Assembly: GCF_903181435.1 (NCBI RefSeq)
Contig: NZ_CAEUHO010000001.1
Coordinates: 1,054,001-1,118,000 of the forward strand
DNA from: Bacteroides acidifaciens
GTDB lineage: Bacteria; Bacteroidota; Bacteroidia; Bacteroidales; Bacteroidaceae
Length of the DNA: 64,000 nucleotides
Reading direction: 5' to 3'
Each line of letters begins with the position of its first letter. The first letter of the stretch is position 1. Under the pieces are notes generated by a model that saw only the letters and a program-made list of their open reading frames with translations, had not been told where the DNA came from and did no database searches. A program made the position numbers and the translations under genes. Positions 21,171-32,123 of this stretch are shown here, in pieces.

Positions 21171-21776
21171 GTGGCTATAAAGTTTCAATATAACAAAACC
21201 TCTCTTCAGCAGCTCGAAAAGCAACTGAAAGTGCGAGTGCGTACGCTTCCTATCATTAAGAATAAGGAAAGTGCCCTCCGCATGGAAGTGAAACGCTGTA
21301 AAACGGAAGCTGCCGATCTGGAGGATAGGCTCGAACAACAAATTCAAGCCTACGAAGCCATGTTCGCCCTTTGGAATGAGTTTGACGCTTCATTAATAAA
21401 GGTGAATGATGTTCATCTTGGCGTGAAAAAGATTGCGGGTGTGCGTGTACCGTTGCTCGAGAATGTAGAATTCGAGATACGTCCGTACAGTATGTTTAAT
21501 GCTCCCAAGTGGTATGCCGACGGTATCCATCTGTTGGAAGAGTTGGCTCATACAGCAATTGAACGTGAATTTATGCTCGCCAAGCTGAACTTGTTAGAAC
21601 ATGCAAGGAAAAAGACCACTCAAAAGGTGAACCTTTTTGAGAAGGTGCAGATACCGGGCTATCAGGATGCATTGCGAAAGATCAAGCGATTTATGGAAGA
21701 TGAAGAAAACCTGTCGAAATCTTCGCAAAAGATCATGAAATCCCATCAAGAAAAAAGGAAGGAGGTAGAGGCATGA
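21171..21776 (+). CDS. V/A-type ATP synthase subunit D
   Basis: This 201-aa protein forms the central shaft of the rotor, and its long helical, charged N- and C-terminal segments fit that role. It begins at a GTG codon at 21171. No in-frame ATG nearer the expected N-terminus was found, and MAIKFQYNKTSLQQLEKQLK is a typical D-subunit start. The stop overlaps the start of subunit I by 4 nt (ATGA), which implies translational coupling. Confidence 0.9.
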   Translation: MAIKFQYNKTSLQQLEKQLKVRVRTLPIIKNKESALRMEVKRCKTEAADLEDRLEQQIQAYEAMFALWNEFDASLIKVNDVHLGVKKIAGVRVPLLENVEFEIRPYSMFNAPKWYADGIHLLEELAHTAIEREFMLAKLNLLEHARKKTTQKVNLFEKVQIPGYQDALRKIKRFMEDEENLSKSSQKIMKSHQEKRKEVEA

Positions 21777-23599
21777 TTACAAAAATGAAGAAACTCACAT
21801 TCCTGGTTTATCATAAAGAGTATGAGCTGTTTTTGCAAAAAATCCGTGAGTTAGGAGTTGTTCATATTGTAGAAAAGCAGTTGGGCGAAATGGATGATGA
21901 CTTGCAACAGTTTATCCAAAAACGCGTTCTGTACAAGAATATGCTTCAAAACATGTATGCTTGGGCGGATAAACAACCGGATGAAACGATCTATGCGGAA
22001 CAGTCGGCTGATGTTTTGACGAAGGAATACGACGAGTTGCAGGTAAGAATACAAGATTTGAACCAGCAATTACCTGCCATTTCCAAAGATATAACACAGA
22101 TGGAAATGTGGGGAGATTTCGATTGGCAGTCCGTTCAGCGGTTAGAAAAAGCAGGTTTGTATGTACGTTTCTATACTTGTCCGGAGAAAGAGTTTGACGA
22201 AGTGTGGGTGAAAGAACACAATGCCATCATTATAAATGAACAAGGTGGAGTGATCTTTTTTATGACTGTGACTTCGCAAGCGGTGGAACTGGAAAGAGAG
22301 TCTCTTCGTTTGCCTTCTTTGAGTCTGTCCGAATTGAGACAGAAACAGGCAAAAACGGAAGAGATGCTTGTACAGGCAAAGGATGCACTGAAAGCTTTCT
22401 GCAAGAAGAATTATCGTACACTGGAGAAATGTAGTATTCAACTTGAGGGCGATATCGATTTGCTGAAAGTGAAACGCAACAGTCGGGAAATGGCCGAAGG
22501 CGTAGTTGTGTTGTTGGAAGGATGGATTCCGGAAGATAATCAGCACGAAGTGCAGACATTGCTTGATAATAGCAGCGTATATTATGAAATACGTCCTGCT
22601 ACACGTGAAGACAACGCGCCTATCAAATTGAAAAACAATGCCTTCACTCGTATGTATGAGGTGCTTACCAAGATGTATGGTATGCCTGATTATGCTGAGT
22701 TTGATCCGACTCCTCTTGTGGCTCCTTTCTTTTCGCTTTTTTTCGCCTTTTGTATGGGAGATGCAGGATATGGGCTGGCATTGATACTTTTAGGTCTCTT
22801 CTTGAAGAAGAAAATGCCGGAATCGATGCGGGGAATGATGAATTTGGTCATAACGTTAGGTATTTTCACGTCTGTTATCGGAACCATATTGGGTACATTC
22901 TTCGGAGTCAACTTGTTTGACTTAGAGTTGCCGGATCAATTGAAGCAATTCATGATTGTCGGTAAAATTGGTGAAACTACGTATGACAAACAAATGTTGC
23001 TGGCACTTATTATTGGTGTGGTGCATATTTGTATTGCTATGCTGGTGAAGGCTATCGGACAGACAGTACGATTCGGCTTCAAGGAGTCGTTGAGCGCATG
23101 GGGATGGTTGTTGCTTGTGGTAGGTTTTATTGCTACGGGAGGCTTGTCCTTTTTCAAGGTCATTTCAGAAGACGTATCAACATGGGCATTTATTGTGATA
23201 GGTGGAATTTCGGCTATTGGTATTTATCTGTTGAATAACATTCATCGCAATATATTCGTTAATATCGGTGCCGGTGTATGGGATACTTACAATATGGCCA
23301 CCGGACTGATGGGTGATGTGCTTTCTTACATTCGTCTGTATGCTTTAGGACTGGCAGGCGCTATGCTTGGTGGAGTATTTAATCAATTGGCATTTATGGT
23401 GAATGACGCTGCGGGTCCGGTATTAGGCTGGATTTTGTGCGGTGTGATATTAATATTCGGGCATACACTGAATATTGCCATGTCTTGTTTGAGTGCCTTT
23501 GTGCATCCGCTTCGTCTTACGTTTGTCGAATATTTTAAGAATTCAGGTTATAATGGTAAGGGTGAAGCCTATAAACCATTTGCTACAGTAAAAAAATAA
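21773..23599 (+). CDS. V/A-type ATP synthase subunit I (a-subunit)
   Basis: This 608-aa protein has a soluble N-terminal half with coiled-coil stretches (stator arm) and a C-terminal membrane half with about seven hydrophobic segments from residue 320. The conserved region around residue 520, YIRLYALGLAGAMLGGVFNQ, contains the essential arginine lining the ion half-channels. It couples ion flow to rotation of the K ring. It overlaps subunit D by 4 nt and is followed 31 nt later by subunit K. Confidence 0.95.
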   Translation: MITKMKKLTFLVYHKEYELFLQKIRELGVVHIVEKQLGEMDDDLQQFIQKRVLYKNMLQNMYAWADKQPDETIYAEQSADVLTKEYDELQVRIQDLNQQLPAISKDITQMEMWGDFDWQSVQRLEKAGLYVRFYTCPEKEFDEVWVKEHNAIIINEQGGVIFFMTVTSQAVELERESLRLPSLSLSELRQKQAKTEEMLVQAKDALKAFCKKNYRTLEKCSIQLEGDIDLLKVKRNSREMAEGVVVLLEGWIPEDNQHEVQTLLDNSSVYYEIRPATREDNAPIKLKNNAFTRMYEVLTKMYGMPDYAEFDPTPLVAPFFSLFFAFCMGDAGYGLALILLGLFLKKKMPESMRGMMNLVITLGIFTSVIGTILGTFFGVNLFDLELPDQLKQFMIVGKIGETTYDKQMLLALIIGVVHICIAMLVKAIGQTVRFGFKESLSAWGWLLLVVGFIATGGLSFFKVISEDVSTWAFIVIGGISAIGIYLLNNIHRNIFVNIGAGVWDTYNMATGLMGDVLSYIRLYALGLAGAMLGGVFNQLAFMVNDAAGPVLGWILCGVILIFGHTLNIAMSCLSAFVHPLRLTFVEYFKNSGYNGKGEAYKPFATVKK

Positions 23600-23618
23600 T
23601 TAATTAAAAAATAAATAA

Positions 23619-24050
<432 letters not shown>

Positions 24051-24118
24051 TATTCAAATTTATGTAGTTTTTCTACGTAAATCATTTTTTTAGGATTTAT
24101 TTCCTAAAAAGCGGTAAG

Positions 24119-24166
24119 TCCCCTTGTTCATGCAGCTTTGCATGTACAAGGGGATATTCTTTTTTC
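24119..24166 (+). terminator. Terminator of the V-ATPase operon
   Basis: TCCCCTTGT (24119-24127) pairs with ACAAGGGGA (24146-24154), with an inner CATGC/GCATG stem, followed by TATTCTTTTTT. Confidence 0.85.
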
Positions 24167-24242
24167 ATTGTAGGACAACGTTTCTTTCCTCTTCTTAACT
24201 CATATTTTTTGTATAAAGTATTATTTTTCAAAGAATAATGTG

Positions 24243-24250
24243 TACTTTTG
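24243..24250 (+). promoter_or_regulatory. -7 promoter element of the glycogen genes
   Basis: TACTTTTG matches TAnnTTTG and lies 34 nt before the ATG at 24285. It overlaps an upstream in-frame start at 24240, which is therefore rejected. Confidence 0.65.
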
Positions 24251-24284
24251 CACTCGCATACTAAAAAGAGTTTTAATATATTAT

Positions 24285-25946
24285 ATGGTAAAAGATTTAT
24301 TAACCCCCGATTATATCTTCGAGTCCAGCTGGGAAGTATGTAATAAAGTAGGAGGGATATATACCGTCTTGTCGACACGGGCAAATACATTGCAGGAAAA
24401 GTTTCGTGATAGAATTTTTTTCATAGGTCCTGATGTGTGGCAAGGAAAAGAAAATCCCCTATTCATCGAGTCGGATAATCTGTGTGCCGCTTGGAAAAAG
24501 CACGCGCTTGAGAAAGACGAACTTTCTGTTCGTATCGGTCGATGGAATATCCCCGGTGAACCCATAGTCATTCTGGTCGATTTCCAACCTTTTTTTGAGA
24601 AAAAAAACGATATATACACAGAAATGTGGAATCGTTATCAAGTAGATTCGTTGCACGCTTACGGTGATTACGACGAAGCGTCTATGTTTTCGTATGCTGC
24701 GGGCAGGGTAGTGGAGAGTTTCTATCATTACAACTTGACAGAAACGGACAAGGTAGTATATCAGGCTCACGAGTGGATGACGGGAATGGGAGCACTTTAT
24801 GTACAGGAAGTTGTGCCCGAAGTGGCTACTATCTTTACGACCCATGCTACTTCTATCGGTCGTTCTATCGCAGGTAATCACAAGCCGCTGTATGACTATC
24901 TCTTTGCCTACAATGGCGACCAGATGGCTCAGGAACTGAATATGGAATCGAAACATTCGATTGAAAAACAAACCGCGCATTATGTAGACTGCTTTACTAC
25001 AGTTAGCGAAATCACCAACAACGAATGTAAGGAGTTGCTGAACAAACCAGCGGATGTAGTCCTTATGAACGGGTTTGAGGATGATTTTGTGCCGAAAGGG
25101 AGCACATTCACCGGAAAGCGTAAACGTGCGCGTACTTTGATGTTGAATGTGGCAAATAAATTATTGGGAACAAATCTGGATGACGATACGTTAATTGTCG
25201 GAACGAGTGGAAGATATGAGTTCAAGAACAAAGGAATCGACGTGTTTTTGGAATCATTAAACCGCTTGAACAGAGACAAGAATTTGCATAAGAATGTGTT
25301 GGCGTTTATCAATGTTCCCGGTTGGGTGGGCGATCCCCGTGAGGATTTGCAGGAACGCTTGAAGAGCAAGAAAAAGTTCGATACTCCACTTGAAGTACCG
25401 TTCATTACCCATTGGCTGCATAATATGACTCACGACCAGGTATTGGATATGCTGAAATATTTAGGAATGGGCAACAGACCGGAAGATAAGGTAAAGGTTA
25501 TTTTCGTTCCTTGCTATTTGGACGGTCGTGACGGTATTATGAACAAGGAGTATTATGATATATTGCTGGGACAGGATTTGAGTGTTTATGCTTCCTATTA
25601 CGAACCTTGGGGGTATACCCCGTTGGAAAGCGTAGCATTCCATGTGCCGACAATCACTACTGACCTGGCAGGATTCGGGCTTTGGGTAAATAGCTTGAAA
25701 AACCAGCATGGCATTAATGATGGAGTAGAAGTGCTGCATCGTTCGGACTATAATTATTCGGAAGTGGCGGATGGTATCAAGGATACGATTACATTGTTTG
25801 CCGATAAGACGGAAAAAGAAGTGAAGGAAATCCGCAAGCGTGCTGCTGAAGTAGCGGAACAGGCTTTATGGAAACACTTCATACAATATTACTATGAGGC
25901 TTATGACATTGCCTTGCGCAATGCTATGAAGCGTCAACTGAGTTAA
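24285..25946 (+). CDS. Glycogen synthase, GT3 family (eukaryotic type)
   Basis: This 553-aa protein has the GT3 N-terminal signature ESSWEVCNKVGGIYTV (residues 13-28), as in yeast and animal glycogen synthases, rather than the KxGGLxDV form of bacterial GT5 GlgA. Conserved GT3 stretches such as FTTHATSIGRS and VYASYYEPWGYTPLESVAF are present. It extends alpha-1,4-glucan using a nucleotide sugar donor; UDP-glucose is inferred from the family. It is shorter than eukaryotic enzymes because it lacks their phospho-regulated tails. It is 36 nt upstream of the phosphorylase, so synthesis and breakdown of glycogen are co-transcribed. Confidence 0.93.
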   Translation: MVKDLLTPDYIFESSWEVCNKVGGIYTVLSTRANTLQEKFRDRIFFIGPDVWQGKENPLFIESDNLCAAWKKHALEKDELSVRIGRWNIPGEPIVILVDFQPFFEKKNDIYTEMWNRYQVDSLHAYGDYDEASMFSYAAGRVVESFYHYNLTETDKVVYQAHEWMTGMGALYVQEVVPEVATIFTTHATSIGRSIAGNHKPLYDYLFAYNGDQMAQELNMESKHSIEKQTAHYVDCFTTVSEITNNECKELLNKPADVVLMNGFEDDFVPKGSTFTGKRKRARTLMLNVANKLLGTNLDDDTLIVGTSGRYEFKNKGIDVFLESLNRLNRDKNLHKNVLAFINVPGWVGDPREDLQERLKSKKKFDTPLEVPFITHWLHNMTHDQVLDMLKYLGMGNRPEDKVKVIFVPCYLDGRDGIMNKEYYDILLGQDLSVYASYYEPWGYTPLESVAFHVPTITTDLAGFGLWVNSLKNQHGINDGVEVLHRSDYNYSEVADGIKDTITLFADKTEKEVKEIRKRAAEVAEQALWKHFIQYYYEAYDIALRNAMKRQLS

Positions 25947-25982
25947 GAAACTATTATTCATCAATAAGTAAACAAAAACATT

Positions 25983-28547
25983 ATGAAAATCAAAGTTAGT
26001 AATGTGAATACTCCCAACTGGAAAGAGGTTACTGTGAAATCACGTATACCGGAAGAGTTGGAGAAGTTGTCTGAAATCGCACGCAACATTTGGTGGGCAT
26101 GGAATTTTGAAGCGACTGAACTGTTTAGAGATCTAGATCCGGAACTTTGGAAAGAATGTGGACAGAATCCAGTACTGTTGTTGGAACGTATGAGCTATGA
26201 AAAGCTGGAAGCACTGGCAAAAGACAAAGTGATTCTGAAAAGAATGGATGAAGTTTATACGAAATTCAAGGATTACATGGATGTGAAGCCGGATGAGCAA
26301 CGCCCATCTGTAGCTTATTTCAGTATGGAATATGGCTTGAGCAGCGTCCTGAAAATATATTCCGGTGGTCTGGGTGTATTGGCTGGTGACTATCTGAAAG
26401 AGGCTTCTGACAGCAATGTTGATTTGTGTGCGGTAGGTTTCTTGTATCGTTACGGTTATTTTACTCAAACATTGTCCATGGACGGACAGCAGATAGCTAA
26501 CTACGAAGCGCAGAACTTCGGCCAGCTTCCTATCGACCGTGTAATAGATGCAGACGGAAAGCCGTTGGTGGTAGATGTTCCTTATCTGGATTATTATGTT
26601 CATGCTAATGTATGGCGTGTTAATGTAGGACGTGTCTCTTTGTATCTGTTGGATACAGATAACGAAATGAACAGCGAGTTCGACCGTCCTATCACTCACC
26701 AGCTTTATGGCGGTGACTGGGAAAACCGTCTGAAACAGGAAATTCTGTTAGGTATCGGTGGTATCCTGACATTGAAGGCATTGGGGATCAAGAAAGATAT
26801 TTATCACTGTAATGAAGGACATGCTGCATTGATTAATGTTCAGCGTATCTGTGACTACGTAGCTACCGGATTGACATACGATCAGGCTATCGAGCTGGTT
26901 CGTGCTTCTTCTCTTTATACGGTTCATACACCGGTTCCGGCAGGACACGACTATTTTGACGAAGGCTTGTTCGGTAAATATATGAGTGGCTATCCTGCAA
27001 GAATGGGTATCACTTGGGACGACTTGATGGATCTCGGACGTAACAATCCGGGTGATAAGGGCGAACGTTTCTGTATGTCTGTCTTTGCTTGCAACACTTC
27101 TCAGGAAGTGAACGGTGTAAGCTGGCTGCACGGAAAAGTTTCTCAAGAAATGTTCTCTTCTATCTGGAAAGGTTATTTCCCCGAAGAAAGTCACGTAGGA
27201 TATGTGACGAACGGTGTTCACTTCCCGACTTGGAGCGCAACGGAGTGGAAAGAACTGTACTTTAAATATTTCAACGAAAACTTCTGGTTCGATCAGTCTA
27301 ACCCTAAGATTTGGGAAGCTATTTACAATGTGCCCGATGAAGAAATTTGGAAGACTCGTATGACGATGAAGAATAAGTTGGTTGACTATATCCGCAAGTC
27401 ATTCCGCGATACTTGGTTGAAGAACCAGGGAGATCCTTCACGTATCGTTTCACTGATGGATAAGATCAATCCGAATGCATTGTTGATTGGTTTCGGTCGT
27501 CGTTTCGCTACTTACAAACGTGCACACTTGCTGTTTACTGACTTGGAACGTCTTTCTAAGATTGTGAACAATCCTGACTATCCGGTACAGTTCCTGTTTA
27601 CAGGTAAGGCTCACCCGCACGATGGAGCAGGACAGGGCTTGATTAAGCGTATTATTGAAATTTCTCGCCGTCCTGAATTCCTGGGCAAGATTATCTTCCT
27701 CGAAAACTACGATATGCAGTTGGCTCGTCGTTTGGTTTCCGGTGTTGATATTTGGTTGAATACTCCGACTCGTCCGTTGGAAGCATCCGGTACGTCAGGT
27801 GAAAAAGCATTGATGAACGGTGTTGTCAACTTCTCTGTGTTGGACGGATGGTGGCTGGAAGGTTACCGTGAAGGTGCAGGTTGGGCGTTGACTGAAAAAC
27901 GTACTTACCAGAATCAGGAACATCAGGATCAATTGGATGCTGCTACTATTTACAGCATTCTTGAAACTGAAATTATGCCGTTGTATTATGCACGCAACAA
28001 GAAAGGATATTCTGAAGGCTGGATCAAGGTCGTTAAGAATTCTATCGCACAGATTGCTCCTCATTATACAATGAAACGTCAGTTGGATGATTACTTTAAT
28101 AAATTCTATTGCAAGCAAGCTAAACGTTTCGCTGTTTTGGCTGCTGATGACAATGCGAAAGCAAAAGAAATCGCAGCTTGGAAAGAAGAAGTGGTTGCTA
28201 AATGGGATTCTATCGAAATCGTATCTTGCGATAAGGTAGAAGAACTGGCAAAAGGCGATATCGAAAGCGGAAAAGAATATACTATTACTTACGTAATTGA
28301 TGAGAAAGGCTTGAATGATGCAATAGGACTCGAACTGGTAACGACTTATACAACTGCTGACGGTAAGCAGCATGTTTACTCAGTAGAACCGTTCAGCGTA
28401 ATCAAGAAGGAAGGTAATTTGTACACATTCCAGGTTAAACATAGCTTATCAAATGCAGGTAGCTTCAAGGTGTCTTACCGTATGTTCCCGAAGAACTCGG
28501 ATCTTCCACACCGTCAGGACTTCTGCTACGTACGTTGGTTTGTCTGA
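25983..28547 (+). CDS. Alpha-glucan phosphorylase, GT35 (short bacterial type)
   Basis: This 854-aa enzyme has the DUF3417 N-terminal domain (residues about 1-120, with [20 protein letters not shown]) typical of the TIGR02094 alpha-glucan phosphorylase branch. The PLP-binding lysine is K608 in [13 protein letters not shown]. It releases glucose-1-phosphate from glycogen or maltodextrin using phosphate. It follows the GT3 glycogen synthase by 36 nt and is closed by two hairpins. The C-terminal 120 aa (after about residue 730) form an extra domain, possibly glucan-binding. Confidence 0.95.
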   Translation: MKIKVSNVNTPNWKEVTVKSRIPEELEKLSEIARNIWWAWNFEATELFRDLDPELWKECGQNPVLLLERMSYEKLEALAKDKVILKRMDEVYTKFKDYMDVKPDEQRPSVAYFSMEYGLSSVLKIYSGGLGVLAGDYLKEASDSNVDLCAVGFLYRYGYFTQTLSMDGQQIANYEAQNFGQLPIDRVIDADGKPLVVDVPYLDYYVHANVWRVNVGRVSLYLLDTDNEMNSEFDRPITHQLYGGDWENRLKQEILLGIGGILTLKALGIKKDIYHCNEGHAALINVQRICDYVATGLTYDQAIELVRASSLYTVHTPVPAGHDYFDEGLFGKYMSGYPARMGITWDDLMDLGRNNPGDKGERFCMSVFACNTSQEVNGVSWLHGKVSQEMFSSIWKGYFPEESHVGYVTNGVHFPTWSATEWKELYFKYFNENFWFDQSNPKIWEAIYNVPDEEIWKTRMTMKNKLVDYIRKSFRDTWLKNQGDPSRIVSLMDKINPNALLIGFGRRFATYKRAHLLFTDLERLSKIVNNPDYPVQFLFTGKAHPHDGAGQGLIKRIIEISRRPEFLGKIIFLENYDMQLARRLVSGVDIWLNTPTRPLEASGTSGEKALMNGVVNFSVLDGWWLEGYREGAGWALTEKRTYQNQEHQDQLDAATIYSILETEIMPLYYARNKKGYSEGWIKVVKNSIAQIAPHYTMKRQLDDYFNKFYCKQAKRFAVLAADDNAKAKEIAAWKEEVVAKWDSIEIVSCDKVEELAKGDIESGKEYTITYVIDEKGLNDAIGLELVTTYTTADGKQHVYSVEPFSVIKKEGNLYTFQVKHSLSNAGSFKVSYRMFPKNSDLPHRQDFCYVRWFV

Positions 28548-28601
28548 TTGAGAATAAAGTAGGGGAGAGTAAATCTCTCTGCTACTTTCATATATAAAAT
28601 T

Positions 28602-28637
28602 CAGCCCCTGTATTCTTTAAGATTACAGGGGCTGATC
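28602..28637 (+). terminator. Terminator hairpin after glycogen phosphorylase
   Basis: CAGCCCCTGTA (28602-28612) pairs with TACAGGGGCTG (28624-28634), followed by ATCTTT. A second hairpin, GACTGCTT/AAGCGGTC (28651-28674) plus TTTCTTTTA, lies just after it and abuts the stop codon of the convergent gene. Confidence 0.8.
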
Positions 28638-28680
28638 TTTATAATCAAGAGACTGCTTTTAGGACGAAGCGGTCTTTCTT

Positions 28681-29781
28681 TTATTTTACAACTTCTGCTA
28701 TTTTAGCTTGAAGTTCTTCTCCGTGCAGACCGCGGGCAATAATCGTACCGTCACCGTCGATCAATACTGTGTGAGGAATACTGTTTATAGCGTAAAGTTG
28801 TGCACCTTTGCTTTGCCAGAATTTCAGGTCGGACATTTGCGGCCAGGTCATGTTCATTTTCTTGATAGATTCTTTCCAGGCAGCACCATCCTGATCGAGG
28901 GATACACCTACGATTTCGAAGTTTTTGCCTTTGTATTTGGCGTAAGCTTCTACCAGGTTAGGCATTTCGCGACGGCAAGGACCGCACCAGCTTGCCCAGA
29001 AGTCAACCAATACCACTTTGCCTTTACCTACATAATCAGACAGTTTCACAGTTTTCCCGTCCGGGGTTTCCATTTCGAAGTCAATGAACTTGGTACCTAC
29101 GGCAGTCTTTTTCTGTGTTTCGGTCAGTTCCTTGATTCTTACGATAGCTTCATCGTTTTGCAAGTTAGCCGGAACCTGTTGCAGTAATGCTTCGTTTTCG
29201 GCAGTAGAGTTATTGTAGAAAGTCTGTTTGAACAAGAATACGCCAACAGGGTTGGTGATGTTTTTCTGTACAGCTTCCTTGATTGCGTTTTCGTACTGTT
29301 CCTGTAAGTCGGCTCCTTCTTTTTGTTTGGCTTCTTTCTGTTCATCGCTCAATGTGGAGTCCCCCATTGATTCGTAGATAGCATTCATTTTCTTGCTGAT
29401 GTCATTGATTTTAGCTCTGAGTTCCTGGTAAGCGTCGTTGTTGGCAGTACCAGTAACAGAATCATCATCTTTGCCTAAAGTAACATTGATTTTTCCGTTT
29501 TCGAGGAAGAAATCAACCGTCAACAGTGTTCCGTTAACTTCACAAGTGACATAGCGGTTGACAACAGAATCTTGTGTACCTTTAAAGGTAAAAGTTCCTT
29601 TAGAGATGACAGCTGTATCGAGTTTAGTCAGATTTCGACCTGTAGCTTCCTGAAGATAAACGGTGTCACCATCGACTGCGCCCTCTACTGTACCTGTAAC
29701 AACGTAGCCGGCTTTGTTGCCGGTACAAGCTACCATACCCAAAGCAGCAGTTGCGATAACTAAATAAGTTAATTTTTTCAT
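28681..29781 (-). CDS. TlpA-like thioredoxin lipoprotein with DUF4369 domain
   Basis: This 366-aa lipoprotein (lipobox GMVAC) has an N-terminal DUF4369 domain (residues about 25-120) and a charged helical linker. Its C-terminal thioredoxin/AlpA-TlpA domain carries the redox motif WCGPC in VDFWASWCGPCRREMPNL. Such proteins are thiol-disulfide oxidoreductases anchored in the periplasm or outer membrane and are numerous in Bacteroides. Their substrates are mostly unknown. The gene is single, convergent with the phosphorylase and divergent from potA. A TATCTTTG -7 box lies 32 nt upstream. Confidence 0.92.
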   Translation of the reverse strand: MKKLTYLVIATAALGMVACTGNKAGYVVTGTVEGAVDGDTVYLQEATGRNLTKLDTAVISKGTFTFKGTQDSVVNRYVTCEVNGTLLTVDFFLENGKINVTLGKDDDSVTGTANNDAYQELRAKINDISKKMNAIYESMGDSTLSDEQKEAKQKEGADLQEQYENAIKEAVQKNITNPVGVFLFKQTFYNNSTAENEALLQQVPANLQNDEAIVRIKELTETQKKTAVGTKFIDFEMETPDGKTVKLSDYVGKGKVVLVDFWASWCGPCRREMPNLVEAYAKYKGKNFEIVGVSLDQDGAAWKESIKKMNMTWPQMSDLKFWQSKGAQLYAINSIPHTVLIDGDGTIIARGLHGEELQAKIAEVVK

Positions 29782-29813
29782 GCTTTTGTAAGATTAGTGA
29801 ATAAATATTTATG

Positions 29814-29821
29814 CAAAGATA
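29814..29821 (-). promoter_or_regulatory. -7 promoter element of the TlpA-like gene
   Basis: The minus strand reads TATCTTTG, an exact TAnnTTTG match, 32 nt before the start codon. Confidence 0.65.
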
Positions 29822-29895
29822 GATTATTTTTCTCTCGGGCATCGAAAAACACTGTTATATTAGATTAACACGTAGGTGAAAACCGCAGAAATGTG

Positions 29896-29903
29896 TACCT
29901 TTG
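29896..29903 (+). promoter_or_regulatory. -7 promoter element of the pot operon
   Basis: TACCTTTG matches TAnnTTTG and lies 16 nt before the ATG at 29920. It overlaps the upstream in-frame start at 29893, which is rejected. Confidence 0.65.
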
Positions 29904-29919
29904 CAGCCCAAACTTTAGA

Positions 29920-31311
29920 ATGAATATGCAAGAAGATAAATCCATCATTGAGGTGAGCCATGTCTCGAAGTATTTCGGCGAGAAAACAGCATTGGATGAT
30001 GTGACTCTGAACGTGAAAAAGGGCGAGTTTGTCACGATACTCGGACCTTCCGGTTGCGGGAAAACCACGTTGTTGCGTCTCATTGCCGGTTTTCAGACGG
30101 CTTCGGAAGGTGAAATCAGAATTTCGGGGAAGGAAATCACACAAACTCCACCCCACAAGCGTCCGGTAAATACGGTATTCCAGAAATATGCTCTGTTTCC
30201 GCATTTGAATGTTTACGACAATATCGCTTTCGGTCTGAAACTGAAAAAGACACCGAAGCAGACCATTGGGAAGAAAGTGAAAGCTGCTCTGAAAATGGTG
30301 GGCATGACGGATTATGAATATCGTGATGTCGATTCTCTCTCCGGTGGCCAGCAACAGCGCGTAGCCATCGCCCGTGCCATTGTCAACGAACCGGAAGTGT
30401 TGCTGCTCGATGAACCGCTGGCTGCGCTCGACCTGAAAATGCGCAAGGATATGCAGATGGAACTCAAGGAAATGCATAAATCTCTAGGAATCACATTTGT
30501 CTACGTCACTCACGACCAGGAAGAGGCGCTTACATTGAGCGACACGATTGTCGTAATGAGTGAAGGGAAGATTCAGCAGATCGGTACGCCGATTGATATA
30601 TATAATGAACCTATCAATTCTTTTGTTGCGGACTTTATCGGAGAAAGTAACATCTTGAATGGTACGATGATTCATGACAAATTGGTACGTTTCTGCGGTA
30701 CGGAGTTCGAATGTGTGGACGAAGGATTCGGTGAGAATGTTCCGGTAGATGTGGTGATTCGTCCGGAAGACTTGTATATTTTCCCGGTTTCGGATATGGC
30801 ACAGTTGACAGGAGTGGTGCAGACTTCCATATTCAAAGGCGTGCATTATGAAATGACCGTGCTTTGCGGTGGTTATGAATTCCTTGTGCAGGATTACCAT
30901 CATTTTGAGGTAGGGGCGGAAGTCGGTTTGCTAGTGAAGCCTTTCGATATTCATATTATGAAGAAAGAGCGTATCTGCAATACTTTTGAAGGAAAGTTGC
31001 TGGATGCCACTCATGTGGAATTCCTCGGTTGCAGCTTTGAGTGTGCTCCGGTAGAAGGTATGGAGCCTGATATGAATGTCAAAGTGGAAGTGGATTTCGA
31101 CAAGGTGATTCTTCAGGATAATGAGGAAGACGGAACACTGACGGGAGAGGTGAAGTTTATCCTTTACAAGGGTGACCATTACCATCTGACGGTGTTCTCC
31201 GACTGGGACGAGAATGTGTTTGTAGATACGAACGACGTATGGGACGACGGCGACCGCGTAGGTATTACCATCCCCCCGGATGCCATTCGTGTAATTAAAA
31301 TAACCGATTAA
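29920..31311 (+). CDS. potA: Spermidine/putrescine ABC transporter ATP-binding protein
   Basis: This 463-aa ATPase has Walker A GPSGCGKT (residues 42-49), the ABC signature LSGGQQQR (140-147), and Walker B LLLDEP with D164/E165. A C-terminal TOBE region follows. It powers polyamine import through PotB and PotC. At 463 aa it is about 90 residues longer than E. coli PotA. The extra length lies in the C-terminus, where two similar segments ([20 protein letters not shown] and [20 protein letters not shown]) indicate a duplicated TOBE-like unit. potB follows after 11 nt. Confidence 0.93.
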   Translation: MNMQEDKSIIEVSHVSKYFGEKTALDDVTLNVKKGEFVTILGPSGCGKTTLLRLIAGFQTASEGEIRISGKEITQTPPHKRPVNTVFQKYALFPHLNVYDNIAFGLKLKKTPKQTIGKKVKAALKMVGMTDYEYRDVDSLSGGQQQRVAIARAIVNEPEVLLLDEPLAALDLKMRKDMQMELKEMHKSLGITFVYVTHDQEEALTLSDTIVVMSEGKIQQIGTPIDIYNEPINSFVADFIGESNILNGTMIHDKLVRFCGTEFECVDEGFGENVPVDVVIRPEDLYIFPVSDMAQLTGVVQTSIFKGVHYEMTVLCGGYEFLVQDYHHFEVGAEVGLLVKPFDIHIMKKERICNTFEGKLLDATHVEFLGCSFECAPVEGMEPDMNVKVEVDFDKVILQDNEEDGTLTGEVKFILYKGDHYHLTVFSDWDENVFVDTNDVWDDGDRVGITIPPDAIRVIKITD

Positions 31312-31322
31312 CAGGAAAGGAA

Positions 31323-32123
31323 GTGAATAAGAGGTTTTTAGTCTTTTTGTCGTCACGTAAGAGTTGGACTCTCCCTTACATTATTTTTTCGGCGATCTTT
31401 GTGGTCATACCGTTGTTCTTGATTGTCGTGTATGCGTTTACCGACGATAACGGTCATTTGACACTCGCCAATTTTCAGAAGTTCTTCGAACATCCCGAAG
31501 CAATCAATATCTTTGTCTATTCGATAGGTATTGCTATTATCACCACCCTTGTTTGTCTTTTGCTGGGTTATCCGGCTGCTTGGATATTGAGCAACAGTAA
31601 GCTGAACCGTTCTAAAACAATGGTTGTCCTGTTTATTCTGCCGATGTGGGTGAATATCCTGGTGCGTACTCTGGCTACGGTTGCCTTGTTCGACTTTTTT
31701 GGTGTACCGTTGGGCGAGGGAGCATTGATATTCGGTATGGTATACAACTTTATCCCCTTTATGATTTATCCTATTTACAACACGTTGCAGAAAATGGATC
31801 ATAGTTATATTGAAGCTGCACAAGATTTGGGAGCCAATCCGCTACAAGTCTTTTTGAAAGCAGTCCTTCCGCTTTCCATGCCGGGAGTAATGAGTGGGAT
31901 TATGATGGTGTTCATGCCGACTATATCAACATTTGCCATTGCCGAGTTGCTGACGATGAATAATATCAAACTCTTTGGTACGACGATTCAGGAAAATATC
32001 AATAACAGCATGTGGAATTATGGAGCGGCACTTTCGCTTATTATGTTGCTGCTGATTGCTGCTACTTCCTTGTTTAGCATGGACGATAAAGACAATTCAA
32101 ACGAAGGAGGGGGGCTATGGTAA
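31323..32123 (+). CDS. potB: Spermidine/putrescine ABC transporter permease PotB
   Basis: This 266-aa inner-membrane permease has about six hydrophobic segments and the binding-protein-dependent transport EAA loop (EAAQDLGANPLQVFLKAVLPLSMPG), which contacts PotA. It starts at GTG 31323, 11 nt after potA; no ATG is suitably placed. With PotC it forms the translocation channel. The 3' end overlaps potC by 7 nt, indicating translational coupling. Confidence 0.92.
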   Translation: MNKRFLVFLSSRKSWTLPYIIFSAIFVVIPLFLIVVYAFTDDNGHLTLANFQKFFEHPEAINIFVYSIGIAIITTLVCLLLGYPAAWILSNSKLNRSKTMVVLFILPMWVNILVRTLATVALFDFFGVPLGEGALIFGMVYNFIPFMIYPIYNTLQKMDHSYIEAAQDLGANPLQVFLKAVLPLSMPGVMSGIMMVFMPTISTFAIAELLTMNNIKLFGTTIQENINNSMWNYGAALSLIMLLLIAATSLFSMDDKDNSNEGGGLW

